DNA of 64,000 nt, taken from assembly GCA_021292105.1 (NCBI GenBank), contig CM037874.1, positions 12,997,115-13,061,114 on the forward strand, in the 5' to 3' direction. Under the pieces are notes generated by a model, which searched no databases, had not been told where the DNA came from, and worked only from the letters and a program-made list of their open reading frames with translations. Of this stretch, positions 47,057 through 59,970 are shown piece after piece (the stretch's first letter is position 1; every line of letters begins with the position of its first letter). The DNA comes from Anadara kagoshimensis (Eukaryota > Mollusca > Bivalvia > Arcoida > Arcidae). Made by a program: the position numbers and the translations under genes.

Positions 47057-47700
47057 GAATTCCTTCAGATTTTATTTGGACTTACTTTGGGCATATATGT
47101 TTGTTTTTGTACCAGAAAACAAAACCTTGTCAAATGTGTTTTCATTCTCTGCCCTGCGAAATAAAAACTGTGCATTTAAAGAATTAATAGAATTAATTAT
47201 TGAAATAATTGTAAGAGTATGCGTAACTGTCTCCAATTCCGAACGAAGGTTCTAATTCCGAATATTCATGCTCTTACTTCCGATCAGGGGATATTTTTTA
47301 CTTTTTTAATGCCAACTGTCGACAATACATTTTTACGATTTCATTTTGTCCGTGTTTTGTTATATCAATGGTAGGTAGCTCATCTGTTTATTCAGTTCAT
47401 AGGAAACACATGCCAGAATGGAAGTGCCTCGAACAATTTGTGCATTTAATGTACTCATTGTTGAATTTCGCACACCTAACAATAACTGACTTGATTTAAA
47501 CCTTAATATTATTATCTTAATAAAGAATATCTTTGCCTCGTAAGATCTGCTCTGTTCTGTCGTTTTTTTCCATTTATATTTTTTTTCTCTTCCTTGTCTC
47601 TGGGTTGTTTTAAATATGAAGCATATTTTGGTTTTCTGCTCTCTAGAACTTCTAATGTACAAATTTTGCTCGCTACTATGGTCTCGGTAGCTGAGCAGTA

Positions 47701-47910
47701 TAAACGTCCCATAGTTCCATGTGCCTTTCACACAATTTTGATAACACGTGGAGGGTAGCTAGCTAAAAATGAGGCGCTTACACCTCCGGAGCACCCGGTC
47801 TCACTTACCTGGTTCACGTTCCCGTGTCTAACCTGACTTGTCAATTCTAAAGTTTTTACTTTGCTTCTGGATTGTTATTCGGATATGGATTAGTGTGTTT
47901 GTTTTTGATG
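47701..47910 (+). repeat. Retroelement tail fragment d (unit 4)
   Basis: Sense RT-tail copy. Confidence 0.68.
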
Positions 47911-48731
47911 ATAAAACTTGTGTTTAGTGATCACAGTCCCTTTTCACCTCCTAAGTTCGAATCACACTCGAGTTAGATTTTAGTGTGTCAGTTCGCGTAC
48001 AGAAACCCTATTGGTTTTTACCTGGCAATCCGGTTTCTTCCATTATCTTTTAACGTACCGCTCCTATATAGGCGATTCACTTGGGAATTATCATTCTTTG
48101 TGCTTTTCCCTTTTGGATAACTTAACGTCGATATGGTATCACCACTTGCCATTGGCAGACATGTGACTGTTTGTGGGTTCTATGAGGAAATCTACAATTG
48201 GGCTTTAAATCCATGTCTAACGCTAATGTTTTTTCTTAAACAGTACCGACTGAATATCTCCTGTTCCCGATTTTAATATTTATGTTGTCAGTTCAACTGA
48301 ACCATTATCTCTCTCTTTGATGTAGTACATTAACATTAAATTTTTAATTTTGTTAAATCAAACATGTTACCAATTATTTTTACCGATAAACAGTTTAAAA
48401 AAGGGAAAAATTACCAAATAGAATTTTGCAAAATCAACAAATTAAGACACGAACGATTCGTCACACAGTTTAAATGCGGTTAATCGGTTTATAAAAATCA
48501 TGGTTTATTGGCACTAAGATCAGAAAAAATTAGAAATAAAGATAAAACAAAAAAAGAGTGCAAATTTTTTGTTTGTACACTTTTACATTAATATGTGCCT
48601 CGTATTAATGATGATTGACCTTTATATGTATATTCTTTTAATATCCAAGAATAAAATAAATAATCTAATTCTTGGTAATTAAACCGTCTTAATCATTTAT
48701 AAATATTAAATGCACTTCCGCCCGATATTAG

Positions 48732-48740
48732 TATAAAAGG
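48732..48740 (+). promoter_or_regulatory. TATA box of gene copy 4
   Basis: TATAAAAGG, in the same context as copies 1, 2 and 5. Confidence 0.75.
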
Positions 48741-48761
48741 ACACAAAATATTTCACAAATC

Positions 48762-48804
48762 ACATCCAGTCATCAGCTTTATTCAGGGAATAACTCGCCA
48801 GCAG
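48762..48804 (+). other. Non-coding exon 1 of gene copy 4
   Basis: Ends GCCAGCAG/GTAAGA; intron 48805-50126. Confidence 0.63.
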
Positions 48805-49089
48805 GTAAGAACAAAATATAACATATAACAATTTCAAATGGATCATTCACCAGAAATTCTCTGAGGTTTCTAAATCTTTGAATGTATTTGTATCAAAATG
48901 AAAAACAATAGTTTGTGAAAAATAAGTTTAGCGAAAAGATTAATAAACGCCCTGGTCACCTAGAAACCATTTTGAGACTAAACAATTTAAAATGTTATTA
49001 TTACTAATAAAAAATGTTCATGGAAGAGTTTTGCATGTTCATTAAGGCTAAAAATTTAAAAATAAAAGAAACGAAACATACTGATAGCG

Positions 49090-49435
49090 TCCGAATCACA
49101 ATCCAGAAGCAAAGTAAAATCTTAGACAAGACAAGTTAGGCTAAACACGTGAACTCCCACAGGGAAGTGAAGCCAAGTGAGTACCTATCGATTAGCTACT
49201 TACACCCGCCCCTGTGTATTCAAAATTGATTGAAGGAACATGGAACTATGGGACGTCTTAATATATCCAGAGCAATCCCGGACACAGAGACATTAAACTT
49301 ATCAAAAATACTGTGATGACAACCATAAAACTTTTTGAGGGCTCTGATAAGCCTAGGCTTGCAATATCCTTAGGTCAACACTTTATAATTTGTAAGCAAC
49401 TTGCTTCGTTGTATAATGTTCCCATAGTGATAATT
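49090..49435 (-). repeat. Retroelement fragment a (unit 4 intron)
   Basis: Antisense RT end, as in the other units. Confidence 0.72.
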
Positions 49436-50136
49436 TAACAGCACTAGACGGCCGTTCGTCAATAGCGCTTGGACCAAAATTGTGATACCACATTATACTT
49501 GTAAAGGATTGAAAAAAGATATCCAAAGGACCAAATATATCTCGGAAATACTTGGCCAGAGGAAATATACCTTAGTTTTAAGAATTTTCATATTTTAACT
49601 AGCAGCAAATTTAGAAAAAGTATATTTCTGACAATACATAACTATTGCATACTTTTGAAAATGGTAAGAGGTTGTAACTCTCTTCTGCAATAAAATTATC
49701 TTAAATTTCATTTGGTTGATTTGAACTCGCATCAAAATAAATAATGGAAAATTTGTAAATGAATGGAACAATAAAAAAAATGGAGATGTATTTGATTTAT
49801 TACTTAACCGGTTTTATTTGACAAAGTTTTAGAATCCCATTTTACAATATGGATTTGTTTTGCAGATCTGCAAATTTTTATCAGACATGCCCAATTAAAC
49901 ATTTAAATGGTCTTTATTTACAGTCAGAAAACGATATATCAGTATTTCAAATAATATTTTCATTCCTTGTCACAGTTTCAAAGTTTTCCAGTTTTCCAAT
50001 ATACAAGTACAACACAAAAATAGATAAACAAAGCAATACAGTGTCTGTCAATCTCTTAACATTTCTTCAATATCGCTATATGTGAGACTTTTCTTATTTA
50101 ATATTCTCCAGTTTATATGTTCACAGATTAGCCAAA

Positions 50137-50546
50137 ATGAACAGCTTTATCATAGTCATCGCATCAGTGATTGTAGCAGCTACTGCCACAGGTAAAGGTG
50201 GGTGGCTAAACGGTAATAATGGGAATAACTGTGGGAATAATGGATGTAACAATGGTGGATGGAAAAGCGGCAACAATGGCGGATGGCTGAGCGGAAACAA
50301 TGGCGGAAATGGCGGATGGAAAAGTGGTAACAACGGTGGATGGTTAAACGGAAACAATGGTGGGAACAATGGTGGAAAAATGGTGGATGGTTAAACGGTA
50401 ACAACGGTGGAAACAATGGTGGAAATGGCGGATGGAAAAGCGGTAACAATGGCGGATGGTTGAGCGGTAACAACGGTGGAAACAACGGTGGAAATGGTGG
50501 CTGGAAAAGCGGTAACAACGGTGGATGGCTAAACGGACAATATTAA
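50137..50546 (+). pseudogene. Gly/Asn/Trp-rich protein, copy 4, one-base frameshift
   Basis: Matches copy 5 except that GGAAACAATGG has become GGAAAAATGG near 50376-50380, a loss of one C. The frame then stops at 50392-50394 after 85 codons, leaving the signal peptide and the first five Trp. The rest of the repeat region is intact in the other frame to 50546. This is a young pseudogene or a base-call error; the promoter and splice sites are intact. Confidence 0.8.
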
Positions 50547-51540
50547 TAGAATTGTAAGCTATGCATAGTATATTAAATCTAAAAAGTAAAACATTTTTGA
50601 ATCTACAATTGTTTATATCTGGTGTAAGTTTAAGGTCTTGAAATTAAAAAAAAATCTTTAGGAGTATAGAACATGATTATTTTTGCGATTACCCGAAAGG
50701 GTTTTCCTTTAAATAATATTTACTTCCTATATAATTAATATGTGGTAATCTTTCCTTGTTTTCTTTTTCTCATTATCTTGTTGTATTATGTTCTTATATT
50801 TTTGAAATAGTGTATTGATACACGTTTACATTTACGTAACGTATATGAAAATCATTTGCCGTAAGTTAATTTGCAAGTGTTTAAAGTTTTCAATTTTCTG
50901 TGCAAATGTGATTTGAAAATGTAGTAGTATGCTTGTGTTGAATCGTCATGTTCTCATGGTTGTCAAATGTTTATAAATTCAATTTTTCGTCTCTGTATTA
51001 CTCAATACGTGTTTCTATCAATTTCTTAACTTATATTTGCTATATTATATATTTTCAGACCAAAAAGAATTATACTCGGACATATCCCTACGTAGCAGTA
51101 TTTTACCTGTTCTATTTATTTTAATTGATTAGTATTATTGTAATAGCCTGTATCTCAATTAAAGACTGCATATGAAAAATGGAATTTGTTTTATTTTATA
51201 TTGATCAAAATACAATCTTCATCACTCCAAAATATATTTTGACCATATACAAAACAACAAGATTGAAATTTCTATTCTGTTTAAACACTATTGAGTATAT
51301 TTTATAAAAACTGTTACATTTCTATTTTAGTACATTTTCAATTTATACAATTAAATATATGATAAGGCACATCTCCGCTTTGCAATAAAGAATATTATCG
51401 GTGATAATGCTATACCTATTTCAGATATTGCGCTCATGATAAGAATCGCAAATCTTCTATGACCATGCATTTATGTTCTTACGTTGAACATTAATACTAA
51501 TTCTGCGTATCGACAATATCTATCATATACAAATAATCTA

Positions 51541-51890
51541 TCTCCGAATCACAATCCAGAAGCAAAGTAAAAACTTTGGAACTGACAAGTCAAGTTAGAC
51601 ACGTGAACTTCCACCAGGGAAGTGAGGGTGGGTGCTCCGGAAGGGTAAGCACCTACTGTTAAGCTATATACACCCGCCACGTGTGTAATCAAAAGTGTGT
51701 GAAAGGAACATGGAACTATGGAACGTCAAATATATCCAGTGCAATCTTGGACACATAGACATCAAACTTATCAACAATACTTTGATTACGGCCATAAAAC
51801 TTTTTGAGGGCCTTCATAAGCCTAGGCTTTTAATATCTCTGAGTAAACAATTTATTTGCAAGCAGTCTGCTTCGTTGTAGAAAGCCCCAA
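51541..51890 (-). repeat. Retroelement fragment b (unit 4)
   Basis: Antisense RT end. Confidence 0.7.
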
Positions 51891-53257
51891 ATACTAACAT
51901 ATTCCTTTTGCAACACGGTGGTGGAATCTGTGAAGGATGTGGATTTTGCTTCCCGTTTTATGCATCCATTTTACTAGACAGCAAAGTGTATCACGTTGTT
52001 TGCTGTTGTTCTACATTGTGGAATTAAACTGATATCAGTCTTTCAGGTTTTCTCGACATAAGCCTTCTTTTGAATCTCTATGCTAGGATCATAAATATTC
52101 ATTGAGAATCGAGTTCAGAACCGCATAATTTGACTCTTTACATATTATTTAAGCATTAAACTTTGTTTATAATCGATCTATGATGGTTTAAATCGAATGG
52201 CTCTCGCGCTAATTTGTCATAAATCGCTTCAAGCATTAAGCTTTGTTTGTAATCGATCTATGATGGTTTAGATCGAATGGCTTATATTTACAATCTGTGG
52301 CTTACAACTTACACATTTTTGAAGTGTGATTAATTCATTCACGTTTTTCGTCGAAATTCCTTGTGAATACCGAACAGGTTTTAATTGGACCAAACTGGGT
52401 TAGCTCCGTCCACCCGTTTTAAAAAAGACAACAACACATAAACCCGTCAAGGTTTTATTTTAAATATCTGTGTTTTAAATACAATTCATATTTATATTTA
52501 CACTACAATTATTAAATTGAGTAATTAAAACGTTTATCGTTATTTTTTTTTACATTCTCTTCTTGGTACGATGGTTTGTTTACAATCCGCGACTTGACAC
52601 GTCACGGTAATTGTGTTGTTGCCGGCTATACAAAACCATGACGTCGGAAAACGAAATGTCGCATGTCAAGCTTTCGGTCTATTACTAGATAGATCAAATC
52701 ACTTGTCAAATTGTTTATTACAGAGAATTTGATTTGGATTGTAAATATAATAAAATAGATGTTAATGAAATTGTAATACGATTTACATATTATTATATGG
52801 ATTTCTTTAGCATTCTATGTTTATATACAAAAGCACAAAATCTTCATTTTTTGACATGTTGTCACCGAAAACATATACTATTTTTGTATGAAAGAATGTA
52901 ATCATTTTGCTATTACATGGTATATAGATAATGTACATATCCTTTAGGTATCTTCAACATCTTGAAAAATATTGGTTTCACAACTTTGGTCAAATCACTA
53001 CTGATGTAAAATTGTATTCTTAAACGGCCGTCTAGTGCTATAAAATTAAAACTGGTATGTAATATAGTCAGAATTGGGGATTGAATGATGTTTTATCGGA
53101 CACAAAAACGATGGTGTTCTTTTCAGCATTTTCATTTAAAACATCAAAGTCAATGGTTCATCATGACCTCATATTTGATAGAAACTGAAACATAACCTCA
53201 TCAATTTAAATCAAATTGGATCAATGATGTTTACCCAAGTACACAATTACAATAAAA

Positions 53258-53660
53258 CAAACATACAAATCCATGTACAAACCACAATCACAAAGCAGAG
53301 TAAAAACTTTGAAGCTAGCAAATAAGTTTAAACAAGTGTAATTCCACCAGAGACGGGTGCTCCTAAAGTGTAATAGCCTCATGTTTAGTTAGCTACAATC
53401 GTTAGGTGTGTAATAAAAATTGGCAATGGCAGAAACATTAAACTGGGGTTATGCTCATACTCATCAACAACATTGCGATGACGGAAATAAAACTTTTTAA
53501 GAAACTTGATAAACAAATGTCATTCTTGCATCAACAATTTTGTAGGCAACCTGCTTTGTTGTATAAATTTTTGTTGTGTGCACATATAAGATATCAATTG
53601 TGAAACAGATACACCATTAGCAGGAGAAGCAGGTGTATTGCTTCATAGGAAAGGAAAGTT
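53258..53660 (-). repeat. Retroelement fragment c (unit 4)
   Basis: Antisense RT piece. Confidence 0.68.
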
Positions 53661-53899
53661 GACAATAGACAAAATTAAGCCATCATGTTTTTGATACCGC
53701 TTCAAATGAAGCCTTTCGTTGGCGTCGTTATTGAGATATAATTAGGAATTTACGTTTGTTTTCAATCGTTTCTTAAGGTATGAACTGTTTACGCAGACTA
53801 GGGCAAATCACATTAATTGCGAAGCAGTTTATGGATGATTTACCCCAAGCAGCTTAATCAGTTAATACTTTGATGAACAAACGTCAATCCTTATATGTA

Positions 53900-54609
53900 C
53901 AATCACGTAATTGTTCCTTTAGGGTATGATGATTTTCAAAGAATACAACGAACAGAAGAGATCAAAGTTGAAATATCCATTGAAACAATTTGTGGAGTTT
54001 GCGCATTATTTTGTTTCATACGCTGTGACGAAACTATTCACACTTTAACAGCACCAAACTCTCCATCCCTGTTGTTGACAGTTTTCTACAAGCTGTGATA
54101 CTTGCTTTTCTTTCTCTCATATGCTTCTTCTATCCTATCTTCCCAAGGTACAGTCAGTTCTGCCAAGTTTACCTGCTTCATAGATTCAGACCAAATGACA
54201 ACATCAGGACGCATAGATGTCTGCAATATATCTTATAGAAATTCCATTCTTCCACTAATGTCAACTTTCATCTTTCAATCTCCTGCTGTTGCCAAGATAC
54301 CATTTCCTTCGACCTTTTTCTTAGGTATGATTCCACCTTTGACTAAGTTCACAAAAACTGGCCCTTCCACCATCCTGTGCTTTTTCTTTCTTTCTCTATC
54401 CATACTTTCTGCAAAAACCTCTAACACCTTGTCGTGCCTCCATGTATAACGACCGTCTGACAAAAACTTGGCATGATGACAAAACATGTTCCAAATTGGC
54501 TGGCTTTTTACACAATGTACATTTTGGATCCTCTTTGATGCCCCAAACACACGGATTGGACGGACTAGGAAGAACATCATACATACTTCAGTAGGAATCT
54601 TAATGTACT
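53900..54609 (-). pseudogene. Non-LTR retroelement C-terminal fragment (unit 4)
   Basis: As in unit 3, with a three-base change in the QVSLSDGR region that breaks the frame after HVLSSCQV. Confidence 0.66.
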
Positions 54610-54900
54610 CAGTGGCGGATTTAGGGGAGGGGTTGCGGGGGTTGCAACCCCCCCTTTGAAAAATTTAAAGAGAGAGAGAATGAGATATTGACTGATTAAA
54701 ATTATTTTCTTGGCCCTCACCGGGGCTCTACCCTAGACCCATCGTCTCTGGAAGCTCGCTCTTTCGGCGCTCGCATCTAGCATTGATATAATTCTCGCCC
54801 CTCCCTTTAAAAAATCCTGTATAGATCTCAACCCCCCCCTTTCAAAAAATCCTGGATAGTTCTCAACCCCACCTTTAAAAAAATCCTGTATCCGCCCCTG
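54610..54900. mobile_element. hAT-like MITE (unit 4)
   Basis: Same insertion and site as in unit 3; the left target copy has mutated to GTACT. Confidence 0.88.
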
Positions 54901-55083
54901 CTACTCTCCTCCATTGACCAGATTTAAATATTTATCATGAACGAGTTTATTTATATATAGGGAACGCACGTGTTTATTTTGTTTTCACACTGAATAACAC
55001 CAAACATGATTTTAATACTGTCTATGTAATGGATGGATTCTACTATATGAATATTCCTAATGAAAGGTCAATGTTGTTTGCCT

Positions 55084-55085
<2 letters not shown>

Positions 55086-55147
<62 letters not shown>
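55086..55147. repeat. (TA)n microsatellite (unit 4)
   Basis: About 30 TA units. Confidence 0.92.
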
Positions 55148-55150
<3 letters not shown>

Positions 55151-55796
55151 TTCCTTCAGATTTTATTTGGACTTACTTTGGGCATATATGTTTGTTTTTG
55201 TACCAGAAAACAAAACCTTGTCAAATGTGTTTTCATTCTCTGCCCTGCGAAATAAAACTGTGCATTTAAAGAATTAATAGAATTAATTATTGAAATAATT
55301 GTAAGAGTATGCGTAACTGTCTCCAATTCCGAACGAAGGTTCTAATTCCGAATATTCATGCTCTTACTTCCGATCAGGGGATATTTTTTACTTCTTTTTA
55401 ATGCCAACTGTCGACAATACATTTTTACGATTTCATTTTGTCCGTGTTTTGTTATATCAATGGTACGGGTAGCTCATCTGTTTATTCAGTTCATAGGAAA
55501 CACATGCCAGAATGGAAGTGCCTCGAACAATTTGTGCATTTAATGTACTCATTGTTGAATTTCGCACACCTAACAATAACTGACTTGATTTAAACCTTAA
55601 TATTATTATCTTAATAAAGAATATCTTTGCCTCGTAAGATCTGCTCTGTTCTGTCGTTTTTTTCCATTTATATTTTTTTTCTCTTCCTTGTCTCTGGGTT
55701 GTTTTAAATATGAAGCATATTTTGGTTTTCTGCTCTCTAGAACTTCTAATGTACAAATTTTGCTCGCTACTATGGTCTCGGTAGCTGAGCAGTATA

Positions 55797-55995
55797 AACG
55801 TCCCATAGTTCCATGTGCCTTTCACACAATTTTGATAACACGTGGAGGATGTAGCTAGCTAAAAATGAGGCGCTTACACCTCCGGAGCACCCGGTCTCAC
55901 TTACCTGGTTCACGTTCCCGTGTCTAACCTGACTTGTCAATTCTAAAGTTCTGGATTGTTATTCAGATATGGATTAGTGTGTTTGTTTTTGATGA
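55797..55995 (+). repeat. Retroelement tail fragment d (unit 5)
   Basis: Sense RT-tail copy with a short deletion (CTAAAGTTCTGG for CTAAAGTTTTTACTTTGCTTCTGG). Confidence 0.68.
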
Positions 55996-56811
55996 TAAAA
56001 CTTGTGTTTAGTGATCACAGTCCCTTTTCACCTCCTAAGTTCGAATCACACTCGAGTTAGATTTTAGTGTGTCAGTTCGCGTACAGAAACCCTATTGGTT
56101 TTTACCTGGCAATCCGGTTTCTTCCATTATCTTTTAACGTACCGCTCCTATATAGGCGATTCACTTGGGAATTATCATTCTTTGTGCTTTTCCCTTTTGG
56201 ATAACTTAACGTCGATATGGTATCACCACTTGCCATTGGCAGACATGTGACTGTTTGTGGGTTCTATGAGGAAATCTACAATTGGGCTTTAAATCCATGT
56301 CTAACGCTAATGTTTTTTCTTAAACAGTACCGACTGAATATCTCCTGTTCCCGATTTTAATATTTATGTTGTCAGTTCAACTGAACCATTATCTCTCTCT
56401 TTGATGTAGTACATTAACATTAAATTTTTAATTTTGTTAAATCAAACATGTTACCAATTTTTTACCGATAAACAGTTTAAAAAAGGGAAAAATTACCAAA
56501 TAGAATTTTGCAAAATCAACAAATTAAGACACGAACGATTCGTCACACAGTTTAAATGCGGTTAATCGGTTTATAAAAATCATGGTTTATTGGCACTAAG
56601 ATCAGAAAAAAATTAGAAATAAAGATAAAACAAAAAAGAGTGCAAATTTTGTTTGTACACTTTTACATTAATATGTGCCTCGTATTAATGATGATTGACC
56701 TTTATATGTATATTCTTTTAATATCCAAGAATAAAATAAATAATCTAATTCTTGGTAATTAAACCGTCTTAATCATTTATAAATATTAAATGCACTTCCG
56801 CCCGATATTAG

Positions 56812-56820
56812 TATAAAAGG
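56812..56820 (+). promoter_or_regulatory. TATA box of gene copy 5
   Basis: TATAAAAGG, about 30 bp before the expected start and 65 bp before the exon 1 donor. Confidence 0.75.
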
Positions 56821-56841
56821 ACACAAAATATTTCACAAATC

Positions 56842-56884
56842 ACATCCAGTCATCAGCTTTATTCAGGGAATAACTCGCCAGCAG
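56842..56884 (+). other. Non-coding exon 1 of gene copy 5
   Basis: Ends GCCAGCAG/GTAAGA; intron 56885-58209, acceptor TTCACAG. Confidence 0.63.
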
Positions 56885-57169
56885 GTAAGAACAAAATATA
56901 ACATATAACAATTTCAAATGGATCATTCACCAGAAATTCTCTGAGGTTTCTAAAATCTTTGAATGTATTTGTATCAAAAATGAAAAACAATAGTTTGTGA
57001 AAAATAAGTTTAGCGAAAAGATTAATAAACGCCCTGGTCACCTAGAAACCATTTTGAGACTAAACAATTTAAAATGTTATTATTACTAATAAAAAATGTT
57101 CATGGAAGAGTTTTGCATGTTCATTAAGGCTAAAAATTTAAAAATAAAAGAAACGAAACATACTGATAG

Positions 57170-57520
57170 ACGTCCGAATCACAATCCAGAAGCAAAGTAA
57201 AATCTTAGACAAGACAAGTTAGGCTAAACACGTGAACTCCCACAGGGAAGTGAAGCCAAGTGAGTACCTATCGATTAGCTACTTACACCCGCCCCTGTGT
57301 ATTCAAAATTGATTGAAGGAACATGGAACTATGGGACGTCTTAATATATCCAGAGCAATCCCGGACACAGAGACATTAAACTTATCAAAAATACTGTGAT
57401 GACAACCATAAAACTTTTTGAGGGCTCTGATAAGCCTAGGCTTGCAATATCCTTAGGTCAACACTTTATAATTTGTAAGCAACTTGCTTCGTTGTATAAT
57501 GTTCCCATAGTGATAATTTA
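57170..57520 (-). repeat. Retroelement fragment a (unit 5 intron)
   Basis: Antisense RT end. Confidence 0.72.
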
Positions 57521-58219
57521 ACAGCACTAGACGGCCGTTCGTCAATAGCGCTTGGACCAAAATTGTGATACCACATTATACTTGTAAAGGATTGAAAAAA
57601 GATATCCAAAGGACCAAATATATCTCGGAAATACTTGGCCAGAGGAAATATACCTTAGTTTTAAGAATTTTCATATTTTAACTAGCAGCAAATTTAGAAA
57701 AAGTATATTTCTGACAATACATAACTATTGCATACTTTTGAAAATGGTAAGAGGTTGTAACTCTCTTCTGCAATAAAATTATCTTAAATTTCATTTGGTT
57801 GATTTGAACTCGCATCAAAATAAATAATGGAAAATTTGTAAATGAATGGAACAATAAAAAAAATGGAGATGTATTTGATTTATTACTTAACCGGTTTTAT
57901 TTGACAAAGTTTTAGAATCCCATTTTACAATATGGATTTGTTTTGCAGATCTGCAAATTTTTATCAGACATGCCCAATTAAACATTTAAATGGTCTTTAT
58001 TTACAGTCAGAAAACGATATATCAGTATTTCAAATAATATTTTCATTCCTTGTCACAGTTTCAAAGTTTTCCAGTTTTCCAATATACAAGTACAACACAA
58101 AAATAGATAAACAAAGCAATACAGTGTCTGTCAATCTCTTAACATTTCTTCAATATCGCTATATGTGAGACTTTTCTTATTTAATATTCTCCAGTTTATA
58201 TGTTCACAGATTAGCCAAA

Positions 58220-58630
58220 ATGAACAGCTTTATCATAGTCATCGCATCAGTGATTGTAGCAGCTACTGCCACAGGTAAAGGTGGGTGGCTAAACGGTAAT
58301 AATGGGAATAACTGTGGGAATAATGGATGTAACAATGGTGGATGGAAAAGCGGCAACAATGGCGGATGGCTGAGCGGAAACAATGGCGGAAATGGCGGAT
58401 GGAAAAGTGGTAACAACGGTGGATGGTTAAACGGAAACAATGGTGGGAACAATGGTGGAAACAATGGTGGATGGTTAAACGGTAACAACGGTGGAAACAA
58501 TGGTGGAAATGGCGGATGGAAAAGCGGTAACAATGGCGGATGGTTGAGCGGTAACAACGGTGGAAACAACGGTGGAAATGGTGGCTGGAAAAGCGGTAAC
58601 AACGGTGGATGGCTAAACGGACAATATTAA
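58220..58630 (+). CDS. Secreted Gly/Asn/Trp-rich repeat protein, copy 5
   Basis: 136 residues, with all control signals intact; the best reference copy. Signal peptide 1-19; mature chain about 117 residues with ten Trp, five Lys, two Cys (CGNNGC) and no acidic residue. Tryptophans fall in GGWKS (4), GGWLS (2) and GGWLN (4) blocks separated by GNNGG spacers, and the chain ends GQY. The single coding exon begins ten bases after the acceptor. ATTAAA occurs soon after the stop (about 58655) as a possible poly(A) signal. Expected to be exported; low complexity suggests a structural, binding or membrane-active chain rather than an enzyme. Confidence 0.87.
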   Translation: MNSFIIVIASVIVAATATGKGGWLNGNNGNNCGNNGCNNGGWKSGNNGGWLSGNNGGNGGWKSGNNGGWLNGNNGGNNGGNNGGWLNGNNGGNNGGNGGWKSGNNGGWLSGNNGGNNGGNGGWKSGNNGGWLNGQY

Positions 58631-59624
58631 TAGAATTGTAAGCTATGCATGGTATATTAAATCTAAAAAGTAAAACATTTTTGAATCTACGATTGTTATA
58701 TCTGGTGTAAGTTTAAGGTCTTGAAATTAAAAAAAATCTTTAGGAGTATAGAACATGATTATTTTTGCGATTACCCGAAAGGGTTTTCCTTTAAATAATA
58801 TTTACTTCCTATATAATTAATATGTGGTAATCTTTCCTTGTTTTCTTTTTCTCATTATCTTGTTGTATTATGTTCTTATATTTTTGAAATAGTGTATTGA
58901 TACACGTTTACATTTACGTAACGTATATGAAAATCATTTGCCGTAAGTTAATTTGCAAGTGTTTAAAGTTTTCAATTTTCTGTGCAAATGTGATTTGAAA
59001 ATGTAGTAGTATGCTTGTGTGAATCGTCATGTTCTCATGGTTGTCAAATGTTTATAAATTCAATTTTTCGTCTCTGTATTACTCAATACGTGTTTCTATC
59101 AATTTCTTAACTTATATTTGCTATATTATATATTTTCAGACCAAAAAGAATTATACTCGGACATATCCCTACGTAGCAGTATTTTACCTGTTCTATTTAT
59201 TTTAATTATTAGTATTATTGTAATAGCCTGTATCTCAATTAAAGACTGCATATGAAAAATGGAATTTGTTTTATTTTATATTGATCAAAATACAATCTTC
59301 ATCACTCCAAAATATATTTTGACCATATACAAAACAACAAGATTGAAATTTCTATTCTGTTTAAACACTATTGAGTATATTTTATAAAAACTGTTACATT
59401 TCTATTTTAGTACATTTTCAATTTATACAATTAAATATATGATAAGGCACATCTCCGCTTTGCAATAAAGAATATTATCGGTGATAATGCTATACCTATT
59501 TCAGATATTGCGCTCATGATAAGAATCGCAAATCTTCTATGACCATGCATTTATGTTCTTACGTTGAACATTAATACTAATTCTGCGTATCGACAATATC
59601 TATCATATACAAATAATCTATCTC

Positions 59625-59970
59625 CGAATCACAATCCAGAAGCAAAGTAAAAACTTTGGAACTGACAAGTCAAGTTAGACACGTGAACTTCCACCAGGGA
59701 AGTGAGGGTGGGTGCTCCGGAAGGGTAAGCACCTACTGTTAAGCTATATACACCCGCCACGTGTGTAATCAAAAGTGTGTGAAAGGAACATGGAACTATG
59801 GAACGTCAAATATATCCAGTGCAATCTTGGACACATAGACATCAAACTTATCAACAATACTTTGATTACGGCCATAAAACTTTTTGAGGGCCTTCATAAG
59901 CCTAGGCTTTTAATATCTCTGAGTAAACAATTTATTTGCAAGCAGTCTGCTTCGTTGTAGAAAGCCCCAA
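59625..59970 (-). repeat. Retroelement fragment b (unit 5)
   Basis: Antisense RT end. Confidence 0.7.

Larger units (their letters stand above)
39729..47666 (+). repeat. Tandem array unit 3 (7.9 kb)
   Basis: Contains gene copy 3 (42069-42479). First unit with the hAT-like MITE (46497-46792) and an expanded (TA)n tract; its promoter region is shortened. Confidence 0.85.
47667..55760 (+). repeat. Tandem array unit 4 (8.1 kb)
   Basis: Contains gene copy 4 (50137-50546). Nearly identical to unit 5 over its whole length apart from short indels, so these two are the youngest pair. Confidence 0.87.

Noticed and set aside
55029..55277. Reading frames with IYIYIYIY runs
   Set aside because: Products of the (TA)n microsatellite.
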